The notes under the pieces: generated by a model
What the model saw: the letters and a program-made list of their open reading frames with translations, nothing else
The model's database searches: none
What the model was told of the DNA's origin: nothing
Program-made: the position numbers and the translations under genes
Assembly (NCBI RefSeq): GCF_900182915.1
Contig: NZ_FXUG01000001.1
Location: forward strand, 496,001-560,000
Origin: Neorhodopirellula lusitana
GTDB lineage: Bacteria > Planctomycetota > Planctomycetia > Pirellulales > Pirellulaceae
Reading direction: 5' to 3'
Length of the DNA stretch: 64,000 bases
In this document: piece by piece, positions 37,952 to 46,052 of the stretch
Layout: each line of letters starts with the position of its first letter
Position numbering within the stretch: the first letter of the stretch is position 1

Positions 37952-38476
37952 TTAGGCACGTTCGGTAATCGCGGCCCGCAACAATTCGAACTGGTTTCGA
38001 AGGGTTGAGATCGCGAGATTGTGGAGGTGTTTATTCTTTGAAATCTGGTTGACTTGTTCTTCGAGCGAGACGTCGCTGTTGTCGTGGAAGACGATCGCTT
38101 CGGTCGCGGCGCGAGGACCACTCCAACGGTCATCGCGTGTGTGAGACTCGGTGGGGCCGAGCGGTTGGGTTCCTTGAATGGCACTGGATTCACCTGACAG
38201 TGCGGGGTGACCGAGCATTCCGAATTGTTGTTGCAGTTCAGCGGGGTATCCCGGCATCAACGGCAGCGAGTTGGATGATGTGTTGTGACTGGGTTGAGGG
38301 TTCTGGATTGAATCCGCCAATGCGGCATGGAATTCGCCTTGGTCGAGATCCCGGCTGCGATAGTCCGGGGTGCTCATGTTGGCGATATTTCCCGCCAACA
38401 GCTCGTGTCGTCGTTCGGTGAACGAGAGCGTTTGCTCGAGCGCACCGATCGTCGTTGCAGCTAGCGGATTGAACAT
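37952..38476 (-). CDS. flgB: Flagellar basal-body rod protein FlgB
   Basis: FlgB is a proximal rod protein. The 174-residue sequence has the rod signature ERRHELLAGNIANMSTPDYR (near residue 21) and C-terminal DVSLEEQVNQISKNKHLHNL. The middle is about 35 residues longer than in E. coli and rich in Ser, Gly and Pro. It lies 12 bases after the HATPase gene and 18 before flgC, so the genes are surely co-transcribed. Confidence 0.92.
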   Translation of the reverse strand: MFNPLAATTIGALEQTLSFTERRHELLAGNIANMSTPDYRSRDLDQGEFHAALADSIQNPQPSHNTSSNSLPLMPGYPAELQQQFGMLGHPALSGESSAIQGTQPLGPTESHTRDDRWSGPRAATEAIVFHDNSDVSLEEQVNQISKNKHLHNLAISTLRNQFELLRAAITERA

Positions 38477-38488
38477 GCGAAACCGTCC

Positions 38489-38914
38489 CTAAGCCGCCCG
38501 GCGGCGAGCTTGTTGATGGTAGATAGGTAGGATTGCGGTCACCGCGGCGCCACCTTGCGGGCAGTTTTGCCACGACAGTTCCGCGGCTAATGCAGCGGCG
38601 ATCATGGGAAACTTGCAGGCACGCTGTTCGACATCGCATCCGGTGTCGGCGATTTCGAGTTCGACCCCTGTATGGGATTCGCAAGCAGTGATTGTCAGTT
38701 CGCCGCCTTCAGACATCTCACCAATGGCTTGACGTAAAAGGCTGTCTATCAACTGACAAAACGACGCTGAGTCCACGGGCAATCGAATGTCGTGATCAAT
38801 GTCGACTTCGAGGCAAATGGCGGCGGGTTGTTCTCGCAACAACGATGAAGCGACAGATTCGACAACTATGGCTAAAGATTGGTTAGCTTCATCGCCGATC
38901 AAAAGATTTGACAT
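38489..38914 (-). CDS. Stand-alone HATPase-like protein at the head of the flagellar genes
   Basis: A 141-residue protein that appears to be an isolated GHKL/HATPase domain. LLRQAIGEMSEGGELTITAC (about residues 62-81) matches the N-box and following strand of histidine kinases, with Gln where the Mg-binding Asn usually stands. VELEIADTGCDVEQ matches the D-box, in a weakened form, and FPMIAAALAAELSW replaces the usual G-boxes. No phospho-acceptor His domain or membrane segment exists. The start is MSNLLIGDEANQSLA at ATG 38914; upstream codons look non-coding. It is the first of five tightly spaced genes. Function could be a regulator or anti-sigma-like factor; this is inference. Confidence 0.6.
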   Translation of the reverse strand: MSNLLIGDEANQSLAIVVESVASSLLREQPAAICLEVDIDHDIRLPVDSASFCQLIDSLLRQAIGEMSEGGELTITACESHTGVELEIADTGCDVEQRACKFPMIAAALAAELSWQNCPQGGAAVTAILPIYHQQARRRAA

Positions 38915-39021
38915 GGTAGGATTCCAGTTCCGCGGTGATGTCCGATCGGGCATTCGCAGCGCATCCATACGCTGCATCTTGGTCGTTAGCTTTTTTGCTG
39001 CGCCGGCCGCAAGTCCGGTTT

Positions 39022-39032
39022 GTGATAATCAC
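39022..39032. promoter_or_regulatory. Short palindrome in the divergent promoter region
   Basis: GTGATAATCAC is a perfect 5-1-5 palindrome between the flagellar run (minus) and the signal-peptidase-like gene (plus). It could be an operator, but such a short palindrome can occur by chance. Confidence 0.25.
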
Positions 39033-39072
39033 GACCCGCGTTCACTGGTCTTTTCGCGTTTGATGCCCTGTT

Positions 39073-40551
39073 GTGATTACCCCGCATGAATCCAATCGCC
39101 GCTTTCGGGTTGGCGTCGAAAGTGGCCCATTGTCACTTTACGGGATCGGCATCGTGGTTCTTGCTGGCATCGTTCTAAGCTCGGGATGCACGTCATCAAC
39201 GCCGGCGGAGCCCACCACCGGATCGGCGTCTGAGCGATTTCAGGTTGCCGGGATATCGATGAACCCCACGTTGTGGGCGGCCTCGGTTCGAGTGCGGTGT
39301 GTGGATTGTCAAATCGAAAGTCGCGTCGATCGATCGATTTGGCAACGGGCCGTTGCCGCTGGTCAGACGGTTTGCTGGCATTGTGGCAGCAAACAGGCCG
39401 GAACGATTACTGAAGAGTTGCCACCGGACGTCGTCCGTTTGTTGGCGTCGGCGGGCCGTGATCGAAATACGCCATGGCATGGGGCCAAATACCAAAGCGG
39501 TGATCTGGTATTGGTTCGTAAAACGCTCGGCGGGTCTGAGGACGGTCCCGGCGTTGGCGGCGACATGCACGTCAAACGAGTTTTGGCCGGCCCAGGGCAA
39601 ACCGTTTCGGTGGACGACAGCCGTTTGTTGTTGGTGGACGGGATGCGTCCCGATTTTCCCGGTCTGCCCAAGGTTTTGGTCGACTCTGATTCACATCGGG
39701 GTGGTTTGCATGCCGAAGGCGACTCGCGTTGGCAGAGGGCTGCGAATGGATGGACGGTGTATCAGCATGTTTCGGTTTATCGAGCGGGAAGACCGATTCC
39801 GGTCATGGATGATTATCCAGGTAATGTTGGCTTAGCCAGACGACTTCGTCCGGCCAGGCGGTTGTCGTTGGTGTTCTCTGTGCCATCGAATTGGAGTCAC
39901 GGAAACGCGGAGGGGAGTTGGAATCTTCAGTGCCGTTGGTGGACTGGACGCGGTTTTGTCGAGCAGTCATTGACCGAAAATCAGTGGAACGCAGTGGGGA
40001 GAGGGAAGTCAGCGATCCGTTTTCGCCAGCCAATTACGTTGCCAAACGCGGCGCCTGCTGGTCGTTCGGTCACGACGGGAGATCGCCCTTTGCCGAGTAC
40101 TTCAGCATTGAGGACTTCACTGCCGAGCATCTCATCGTCAAGTGATGCGAAGGCCAGCCTTGTGTCGCCAAGTCGTCCAGTTGCGTTGCGGTTGACGTTC
40201 AGTGGCGTAAAGAGCGGCGAAGTTGATTCCGACTCGGGTGCCCGAGTTTTTCCCGATTTTCGTCCCGATGCGCTGCGTTTGGAGCGAGATGTGCAGTATG
40301 CGGTGGGGGCAGTGAATGTGCTTGGAAGGTCAGCAGCGATGACGGATCCGCGTGTGATTCCCACAGAAGATCAGGAGAAGATGCATCCGCAGCAGGATGG
40401 TTTGCGACTGGTGGTTTATCCAGTCGAGCTCGGCTCGGCTGAATATTTCATTGTGGGAGACAACGTGCCGTTTTCGGTCGACAGCCGACACTTTGGGCCT
40501 GTCGAGGAAAAGGAAGTGCTGGGGCGAGTGTCGAAGGAGGGCGTCAAGTAG
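39073..40551 (+). CDS. Signal-peptidase-I-like (S26) lipoprotein with zinc-ribbon-like Cys pairs
   Basis: The 492-residue protein has an N-terminal helix ending in a lipobox (VLSSGC, Cys at about residue 39). Then come S26 boxes: GISMNPT with Ser at about 62, GDLVLVRK, HVKRVLAGPGQTV with the candidate general-base Lys at about 168, and far downstream GDNVPFSVDSRHFGPV near residue 465. These match boxes B, C, D and E of signal peptidase I. Between box B and C lie two Cys pairs, CVDC (76, 79) and CWHC (101, 104), which look like a zinc ribbon. Between box D and E is an insert of almost 300 residues. GTG 39073 is the start because no ATG precedes the helix. Either a divergent leader peptidase or a non-peptidase relative. 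Confidence 0.75.
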   Translation: MITPHESNRRFRVGVESGPLSLYGIGIVVLAGIVLSSGCTSSTPAEPTTGSASERFQVAGISMNPTLWAASVRVRCVDCQIESRVDRSIWQRAVAAGQTVCWHCGSKQAGTITEELPPDVVRLLASAGRDRNTPWHGAKYQSGDLVLVRKTLGGSEDGPGVGGDMHVKRVLAGPGQTVSVDDSRLLLVDGMRPDFPGLPKVLVDSDSHRGGLHAEGDSRWQRAANGWTVYQHVSVYRAGRPIPVMDDYPGNVGLARRLRPARRLSLVFSVPSNWSHGNAEGSWNLQCRWWTGRGFVEQSLTENQWNAVGRGKSAIRFRQPITLPNAAPAGRSVTTGDRPLPSTSALRTSLPSISSSSDAKASLVSPSRPVALRLTFSGVKSGEVDSDSGARVFPDFRPDALRLERDVQYAVGAVNVLGRSAAMTDPRVIPTEDQEKMHPQQDGLRLVVYPVELGSAEYFIVGDNVPFSVDSRHFGPVEEKEVLGRVSKEGVK

Positions 40552-40744
40552 GCGGATCGCACTGCGACGTGATTGGTTGTCTGTCCTTCATTATTCGCAT
40601 CGGCAAATGTGAAGATTGCCTCGTTTTTACGACGATCCAACGAACATCACTGGAGGGTTCACGGCCCCGTAACCTATAATTAACGTGAACTTAACAGAGC
40701 TAGCGGGGTGATTTTGACGCTGCGAGAGCTTTTTTGATGGCATT

Positions 40745-40750
40745 AGGAGG
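40745..40750 (+). promoter_or_regulatory. Strong Shine-Dalgarno site
   Basis: AGGAGG five bases before ATG 40756, a full consensus site and the strongest I noticed in this window. It fixes the start of the C39-like gene. Confidence 0.85.
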
Positions 40751-40755
40751 TTGAG

Positions 40756-41643
40756 ATGACTGCAGGATTTGCTCACACCGATATTGAGCTGGCTCTGGCC
40801 GCTTTGGTGATGACCGTCTTGACCCTCTTGGCCTACCGAGCGGGCTGTCGCTATCGATTGAAGTCGCCCCAGCTAGAGAACGCAGTGCTGGTAGGAGCGA
40901 TTGGTCTGGCGTTCCTGCTGGGATGGAGTTTCTTTGGTCGACTGGTGTGGGCCGAAGCGATCCAGGCCAGTTCCGTGTTGTACTGGTCAAATCTGACACC
41001 CATTGCTTTGGGCTTTGTCGGTGGGTTGGCCGGGCACACACGGAGTTTGCGTCGAGGCCTACGTCCGGTGGTGGTCACCTTATTTTGGGTGTTGGCGATT
41101 GGATTTGTGGCCACGCCGATTGCTCGCCCTGTCTTCTTTCCGTTGTCATTGGAAACGCCAGCACAGTGGAAGAATGGCGTTTGCATGCAGTCTCATGAAG
41201 CGAGTTGTGCGCCCGCTGCGGCAGTGACTTTGTTGAAGCTCAACGGCATCACGACGAGTGAAAGTGAGCTTTCCAGTGCTTGTTTAAGTAGCACACTGGG
41301 AACCGCGCCATTGGGGCTGTACCGAGGCTTGAAATCGTTTGCCGGTGAGCACGGCTTGGAAGCCAAGGTGGCCAACACACAGCCTGAAGACTGGGTTGCC
41401 AATGGACAATTGCCAAACGTGGCTTTGGTGAAGTTTGACGACTTGGTCGGAATGCCAATCAGCAATCGCTTTCTTGGGAACCGAGTTTCCGGTCACGTGA
41501 TCACGGTGTTGGGACGAACGGACGGTGGCCGTTGGTTAATCGGTGATCCCGCCGTCGGCAAAATTTCGTGGTCCGACGAACAGTTAAAGGCTCGTTTCAC
41601 CGGCGAGGCAATCTATTTACAAGCCAATCATTCGGTGGAGTGA
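40756..41643 (+). CDS. Membrane protein with a C-terminal C39-like cysteine peptidase domain
   Basis: The 295-residue protein has about four helices in residues 1-125, then a C39-like domain at about 135-290. The candidate catalytic Cys is in HEASCAPAAAVTLLKLNGI (Cys about 151), His in GHVITVLG (about 247) and Asp in WLIGDPAVG (about 262). C39 peptidases cleave double-glycine leaders from bacteriocin-like peptides, normally as part of an ABC exporter; here no ABC domain is present and the helices lie before, not after, the peptidase. No leader-peptide gene or exporter is nearby. It stands downstream of the signal-peptidase-like gene by about 200 bases. Confidence 0.78.
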   Translation: MTAGFAHTDIELALAALVMTVLTLLAYRAGCRYRLKSPQLENAVLVGAIGLAFLLGWSFFGRLVWAEAIQASSVLYWSNLTPIALGFVGGLAGHTRSLRRGLRPVVVTLFWVLAIGFVATPIARPVFFPLSLETPAQWKNGVCMQSHEASCAPAAAVTLLKLNGITTSESELSSACLSSTLGTAPLGLYRGLKSFAGEHGLEAKVANTQPEDWVANGQLPNVALVKFDDLVGMPISNRFLGNRVSGHVITVLGRTDGGRWLIGDPAVGKISWSDEQLKARFTGEAIYLQANHSVE

Positions 41644-41704
41644 GCCGGCTGAGTGTGACTGCGTATGGCCTGGCGTTGATTGGCAGCGTGACGTTCTGTC
41701 AGTC

Positions 41705-41778
41705 GCCTGGCATCCGCCGTTAGTGTATCCAGGCGGCCTTTCGAGACGGTGTTTCGAGACGGTGTTTTCAGTGAAAAC
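41705..41778. repeat. Short inverted and tandem repeats between convergent genes
   Basis: GCCTGG (41705-41710) and CCAGGC (41729-41734) can form a stem. TTTCGAGACGGTG follows twice in tandem (41739-41751 and 41752-41764). GTTTTCA-G-TGAAAAC (41764-41778) is a tight palindrome. Together they probably mark the transcript ends of the C39-like gene (plus) and the phosphoesterase gene (minus). Confidence 0.5.
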
Positions 41779-41798
41779 TCAGTCTGAACGACTTCAAG

Positions 41799-42677
41799 CT
41801 AAGTGGTCGCTTGCAGCATTTGCGTTTGTACCGTTGCGGCTACGGCTTCTGAATTGAACCGCTCCGACAACGAAGTGCGTGCGGGCAGGTCGAGGTAGCG
41901 TGACTTGCCGTACACCGCTCGGAGTTCGATCATGCCGTCGAGGTGTTCGATCAGCCCGGTGCAGTTTTCAACCCAGTCGCCCGTGTTGCAGTACAACGCG
42001 TCTTGCGAGTTGACGATCGTGGGAGTGTGGATATGTCCGCAGATCGCACCATCGCACAAACGGCTTTGTGCATGTTCGAGCATCTTGGTTTCGTAGTCGC
42101 TTAGCATGCGTACGACGGACTTCACGGATGACTTCAGTTTGGCACAAACACCATAAGGATTGCGGTGCCCTCGCCCGATCACTCGGTTCGTGTTGCGGTT
42201 GAGGTTCAGGATCGAATCGTAGCCAAAGGACGATGCTTTGGAGATCCATTGTGCTTGTCGTTCGACCACGTCAAACAGGTCACCATGGCTGACCAGGAAT
42301 CGCCATCCACGGAGAGTCTCAAACACGAACTCATTGGCGAGGTTGACTCGTCCGAATTTGCCCGCGAATCGCTCCAAGATGTGATCGATACCGCGATCGT
42401 CTCGCAGGAACGCGTCGTGGTTTCCGGGCGTGTAATAGACACGGGTCCCGGCTTGCATCAATTCTTCGATTCGGTCCATGACCGCGGTGCAGTCTTCGGT
42501 CCAGTGCCAACCGTGGTTGCATCGCCATCCATCGATGAAGTCACCAACCAAATAGAGCTGTTCCGGCTGGCAGGCCTTCAAGAACTGCAGGCATTTTGAT
42601 GCTTGGGTGTGTTTGGACCCGAGGTGTACGTCGCTAATCAACACGGTGCGAACGGGCTGGGCGGCGGATGACATCAT
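41799..42677 (-). CDS. Calcineurin-like metallophosphoesterase, LpxH/UDP-2,3-diacylglucosamine hydrolase type
   Basis: The 292-residue protein has all metallophosphoesterase motifs: ISDVHLG (Asp, His), YLVGDFIDGW (Asp), TPGNHDAFL (Asn, His), LVSHGDLFD (His) and GAICGHIHTP (His). This set and size fit LpxH-like enzymes, which release lipid X from UDP-diacylglucosamine in lipid A synthesis; planctomycetes have lipid A genes, which fits, but the same subfamily also contains uncharacterised enzymes. Between the fourth and fifth motif lies a helical insert, a place where LpxH binds acyl chains. I start at the MM pair 42677 (MMSSAAQPVRTVLISDVHL); longer frame to 42755 is Arg/Lys/Pro-rich leader. 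GAGG occurs about 12 bases upstream. Confidence 0.78.
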   Translation of the reverse strand: MMSSAAQPVRTVLISDVHLGSKHTQASKCLQFLKACQPEQLYLVGDFIDGWRCNHGWHWTEDCTAVMDRIEELMQAGTRVYYTPGNHDAFLRDDRGIDHILERFAGKFGRVNLANEFVFETLRGWRFLVSHGDLFDVVERQAQWISKASSFGYDSILNLNRNTNRVIGRGHRNPYGVCAKLKSSVKSVVRMLSDYETKMLEHAQSRLCDGAICGHIHTPTIVNSQDALYCNTGDWVENCTGLIEHLDGMIELRAVYGKSRYLDLPARTSLSERFNSEAVAATVQTQMLQATT

Positions 42678-43044
42678 GGAGCAACAACCTCGACAAGTTT
42701 TCGACAACTTCGGTTTCGCCGGTCGGCGGAACCGAAGTTTAGGTCGACAAATCATGGTCGATTCGACCCCCTTTTAGCAACCCACCCATTCGTGTGGGTG
42801 GGGTGGGCCTGAGCGTCGAGGTCGATGGTGACTCAAGGTGTGCCGTTTGGCCACTTCGAAACCAGGTTTGCTGCCAAGAATGCCACCTTATACAGGTGTG
42901 CAGGGAGCGGGTTCTTCATCGAATGACCATCAAACTTGAACGGGTCTGGTGTCGCGATTGCTCGCCAACCGCCGTTATGTTTTGAGCCTCCAATGGTGCT
43001 CCGGCTTCGCGTTTTTCAAAGCACCTGCTTTCCTAACCCATCAC
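42678..43044. other. Divergent intergenic region between the phosphoesterase and FHA genes
   Basis: About 370 bases. CCCACCCA (42781-42788), a loop TTCGTG and TGGGTGGG (42795-42802) form a perfect eight-base-pair hairpin, possibly in a leader. A short frame from ATG 42923 to TGA ends before the FHA coding part and gives no known peptide. The frame of the FHA gene is open through the last 95 bases. Confidence 0.5.
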
Positions 43045-43863
43045 GTGTTTTCTGTGGCAGGCTACGACTTAAGCTTCCGAAACGGGCCCCGACGTGGCGA
43101 ATCGATCCTGATCCAGGTGCGGATTGTCTTGGGGCGTAGTTCGCAGTGTGACATTGCCCTGCCGACGCCTGAAGTTAGCCGTAAGCATTGCTTGATTGCG
43201 TTGACCGACCACGGTGTTTTTGTGCAGGATTTAGCCAGTCGGGTGGGCACGCTCGTTAACGGTGAGAAGATTCCGGCGAATCAACCGGTCCGATTGCGGC
43301 ATCGAGACAAGGTGCAAGTTGGCAAGTGGAAGTTTCGAATGCGGAAGCGATCTGATGAAGTTCAGGCGGAGTTAGGTGATGGCGAGCCTTCGCAGGAGTC
43401 GATGTCGGCGGAGGTGAAACCAAGAAGCGTTCAGGAAGAGTTAGCATCCGAGTTGGACGCGATTGCCGCCTCGCTGAACATCTCGATTGACGATACCCCG
43501 CAAACCAAAGCGGAATTCGAGGGGGTTTCCGATTCTGGTGCGACGTCGGGCGAAACAGCGGAATCAGTTTCGTCTTCAGGAGGCCAGCCATCGGAAACGG
43601 AGGCGATGAAACAGGCGGCGGGGACTGGTCCTGGGCAAACGGGAAACGGGCTGATTGCGGACGATTCGCCGAATAAACCACTGGCCGAGGCCGCTGCTCC
43701 AGAGCAGAAGCACGCAGGGGATTCCGCAGAGAAGCCGGTAGCGGAGTCGGAGGATCCCGAGCCATCGGGGCCGAAGCGAATTCCCGAGCACCTGCGTCCC
43801 AGGGGGCCGGCCGACTCACAGGGTGCCGCCGATGAAGCCCTCCGCCGCATGTTTCAGAGGTAA
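43045..43863 (+). CDS. FHA-domain protein with long disordered tail
   Basis: The N-terminal FHA domain (about residues 4-100) binds phosphothreonine; YDLSFRNGPRRGESILIQ is its first strand, then IVLGRSSQCDIALP, EVSRKHCLIAL and RVGTLVNGEKI, giving the conserved Gly-Arg, Ser-Arg-Lys-His and Asn. Residues about 115-272 are rich in Glu, Ser, Ala, Pro and Gly, with no known domain, ending in IPEHLRPRGPADSQ and DEALRRMFQR. I use GTG 43045; the frame is open from a GTG at 42949, but those 32 residues look like translated intergenic DNA. It is followed by a small membrane protein on the same strand. A kinase that writes its ligand could be the one at 19615, but this is only a guess. Confidence 0.8.
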   Translation: MFSVAGYDLSFRNGPRRGESILIQVRIVLGRSSQCDIALPTPEVSRKHCLIALTDHGVFVQDLASRVGTLVNGEKIPANQPVRLRHRDKVQVGKWKFRMRKRSDEVQAELGDGEPSQESMSAEVKPRSVQEELASELDAIAASLNISIDDTPQTKAEFEGVSDSGATSGETAESVSSSGGQPSETEAMKQAAGTGPGQTGNGLIADDSPNKPLAEAAAPEQKHAGDSAEKPVAESEDPEPSGPKRIPEHLRPRGPADSQGAADEALRRMFQR

Positions 43864-43976
43864 GCCATGCTTTCCAATTCCAATGCGGTCCTATTTGATT
43901 GGCCCGGCGATTGGTGGGGGGGCATCGTGGTTCATTTGAGTTATTAATCCATTCCAAAATCGAGAGAATCACGACC

Positions 43977-44447
43977 GTGTCGATTTCCTTGTTGTTTGAT
44001 ATCTGCGGGCTGCCGTTGTTGGTGGTCCTGGTACTGCTTAGTTCGTTGTTGTCAGCCTTTTTTGGCTACTTGTTTTGGAGGGTGAAGATCGAAGAGCTAT
44101 TCGTTGCGTTCTTCCCCTTGAACCTGTTGCCGGTGATGACTGGTGTGATCGCCAGCACGTTTAGTTTGATGTCAGCGGTCGGGATGCAGGTTGATGCGAC
44201 TAGCGAGTTGATGATCGAACCGAGCTTTTTGTTGATGATGAATCTGGTCCCCATGATGGCGGGGGTGTTGGCTGCGATTCCGCCGGCGTTGATCGCCATT
44301 TTGGGGCGTGCTTGGTTGGCTTGGGCTGCCAGCGGGCAACGTTTGATCCCGGATAGGCAGCATGTGTTGGATGAGGAAGTGAGCGACGAGAATTTGATGC
44401 GACGGGATACGGAGGACTATCTTGATAGGCTCGTTCGTTCGCGTTGA
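43977..44447 (+). CDS. Unrecognised small membrane protein
   Basis: A 156-residue protein starting MSISLLFDICGLPLLVVLVL at GTG 43977, with GAGAGA a few bases upstream. Three hydrophobic segments appear at about 10-35, 45-75 and 85-115; the third includes NLVPMMAGVLAAIPPALIAI. A charged tail follows (ISDENL-like acidic and Arg-rich, ending DYLDRLVRSR). The GxxxxxPxxLIAxxGR layout is faintly like MotA/TolQ/ExbB channels, but the key Thr and Pro pattern is not convincing. The frame is open upstream to 43899. It follows the FHA gene by about 110 bases and may be co-transcribed. Confidence 0.55.
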   Translation: MSISLLFDICGLPLLVVLVLLSSLLSAFFGYLFWRVKIEELFVAFFPLNLLPVMTGVIASTFSLMSAVGMQVDATSELMIEPSFLLMMNLVPMMAGVLAAIPPALIAILGRAWLAWAASGQRLIPDRQHVLDEEVSDENLMRRDTEDYLDRLVRSR

Positions 44448-44775
44448 AAGCTCGACTGTCAGCCATGCCTCTGTAGCGTCAATGGTTTGGTGAAACGGCG
44501 TTTCTTTCTAGCTGGATCGGTTAGTTGCCGGATTCATTGCTTGCCGTCATGGCGGATGGTTGGGGTGACAATTTCGTTGTCGTTTTCATTTTACGGCGAT
44601 CATCGGTGGGCACAGGCTGACTGCTATGGCACCAGGGCTGGAACCAACCTGGAAGCACGGATAAGCTCTTTGAGCGTCGTTTTGTGCGGCGTGATTGATC
44701 TTTTTCATCTCGAAAGTCTTCCCACGCTTACCGGCGGTTTCAATCCAGTTAGCGTGTGCGCCAGCGAATTTGCAA
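44448..44775. other. Region upstream of gcvT
   Basis: About 330 bases that should hold the promoter of the gcvT-gcvH-lipoate ligase genes. I looked for a glycine riboswitch, as such genes often have one, and saw no convincing tandem aptamer. The frame of gcvT is open from 44695, but ATG 44776 fits the protein better. Confidence 0.45.
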
Positions 44776-45990
44776 ATGACGAATCCATCAGCCGATCACC
44801 AGACCGATCCGCCATCCGTTGGCTCCGATTCCAGCAATCCGGACCCCGGTGGTTCTGGCTCGGGAGCTCTAGCCCAGACGCCTTTGGATAGCTGGCACCG
44901 TGAACATGGCGGGAAAATGGTGCCTTTCGCGGGCTATGAGATGCCGATTCAATATGGCAGTCAGCGAGATCAGCCAGGCGGGATCGTTGCCGAACACCAA
45001 GCGTGTCGCACCAAGGCTGCGTTGTTCGATGTGTCGCATATGGGACGTCTGCGGTTTGATGGCGACCAAGCTGCTGAGTTTCTCGATCACGTTTTGACTC
45101 GCCGGGTATCGGACTTGCCCATCGGCGGCGTCCGCTATTCGATGGTTTGCAATGCCGAAGGCGGTGTGCTGGACGACGTGTTGATTTCCAATGTGGAGAC
45201 ACCGTCGCAGCGTCAGTACTACCTGTTGGTGGTGAATGCATCCAACCGGGCAAAAATCTTGGAGTGGTTCACTCCGTTGTTAGCTGATTTCCCGTCGGTG
45301 ACGATGTCCGATCGTACTGAGTTGACGGCCATGATTGCGGTCCAGGGGCCGATGGCCATGGACGTCTGCAAGCGATTGTTCCATTTCGATCCGTCGCGTT
45401 TGAAAAATTACCAAGCCCGGATTACGGACCAATTTAAGAAACCGGTCATCGTCAGCAGAACGGGCTACACCGGCGAAGATGGACTGGAGCTGATCGTGCG
45501 AGCCGAGGAAGCGAACCGGGTTTGGGAGAACCTGATGCTGGTTGGGCGAGAGGCGGGGTTCATTGCCGCTGGGCTGGGGGCTCGTGATACGCTGCGAATG
45601 GAAGCCGGGATGCCGCTTTACGGTCATGAGCTGGACGAAAAAACGGATCCGCTTTCCGTTGGCCTTTCGTTTGCGGTTAACCTGAAGGGGCGAAGTTTCA
45701 TCGGGAGTGAGTCGCTTCAGCGGATTCGCGATGCCGGTCCAAGCCGAGTGCGGATTGGTTTGCTTCCCGAGGGCAAGCGGCCTGCTCGTGAAGGTTCGGA
45801 CGTGCTCGACGCCACTGGTCGAAAGATCGGAGTGGTGACCAGCGGAGGTCCTTCGCCAACGCTGGGAGTGCCGATCGCAATGGCAATGGTGGAAGCGGGG
45901 TCGGCAAAAGACACTGAATTCCAAATTGACATTCGCGGTCGATCAACGCCTGCTCGTTTGACGCCGCTTCCGTTCTACAAACGTTCGTAG
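44776..45990 (+). CDS. gcvT: Aminomethyltransferase, glycine cleavage T protein
   Basis: GcvT takes the aminomethyl group from lipoyl-GcvH and forms methylene-tetrahydrofolate and ammonia. The 404-residue protein has family motifs MVPFAGYEMPIQYG, FDVSHMGRLRFDG, the folate-site region RTGYTGEDGLELIV near residue 235, and GARDTLRMEAGMPLYGHEL; GSGSGALAQTPLDSW marks a Ser/Gly/Pro-rich N-terminal addition of about 40 residues. Start ATG 44776 begins that addition; an internal start is possible. It is followed 62 bases later by gcvH. No gcvP is in the window, so the decarboxylase lies elsewhere. Confidence 0.93.
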   Translation: MTNPSADHQTDPPSVGSDSSNPDPGGSGSGALAQTPLDSWHREHGGKMVPFAGYEMPIQYGSQRDQPGGIVAEHQACRTKAALFDVSHMGRLRFDGDQAAEFLDHVLTRRVSDLPIGGVRYSMVCNAEGGVLDDVLISNVETPSQRQYYLLVVNASNRAKILEWFTPLLADFPSVTMSDRTELTAMIAVQGPMAMDVCKRLFHFDPSRLKNYQARITDQFKKPVIVSRTGYTGEDGLELIVRAEEANRVWENLMLVGREAGFIAAGLGARDTLRMEAGMPLYGHELDEKTDPLSVGLSFAVNLKGRSFIGSESLQRIRDAGPSRVRIGLLPEGKRPAREGSDVLDATGRKIGVVTSGGPSPTLGVPIAMAMVEAGSAKDTEFQIDIRGRSTPARLTPLPFYKRS

Positions 45991-46052
45991 TTCATTTTTG
46001 CACTGTTTTCTTCGACACCGTTTCTCTTTGAGTTCTATTTAAGGAAGTCCTT

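Noticed and set aside
43899-43976. Longer N-terminus for the small membrane protein
   Set aside because: The 26 added residues are polar and Arg-rich; GTG 43977 begins directly before the first hydrophobic segment and has a purine-rich stretch upstream.
44448-44775. Possible glycine riboswitch before gcvT
   Set aside because: I could not find paired aptamer cores or the conserved purine-rich loops; a covariance search would decide.
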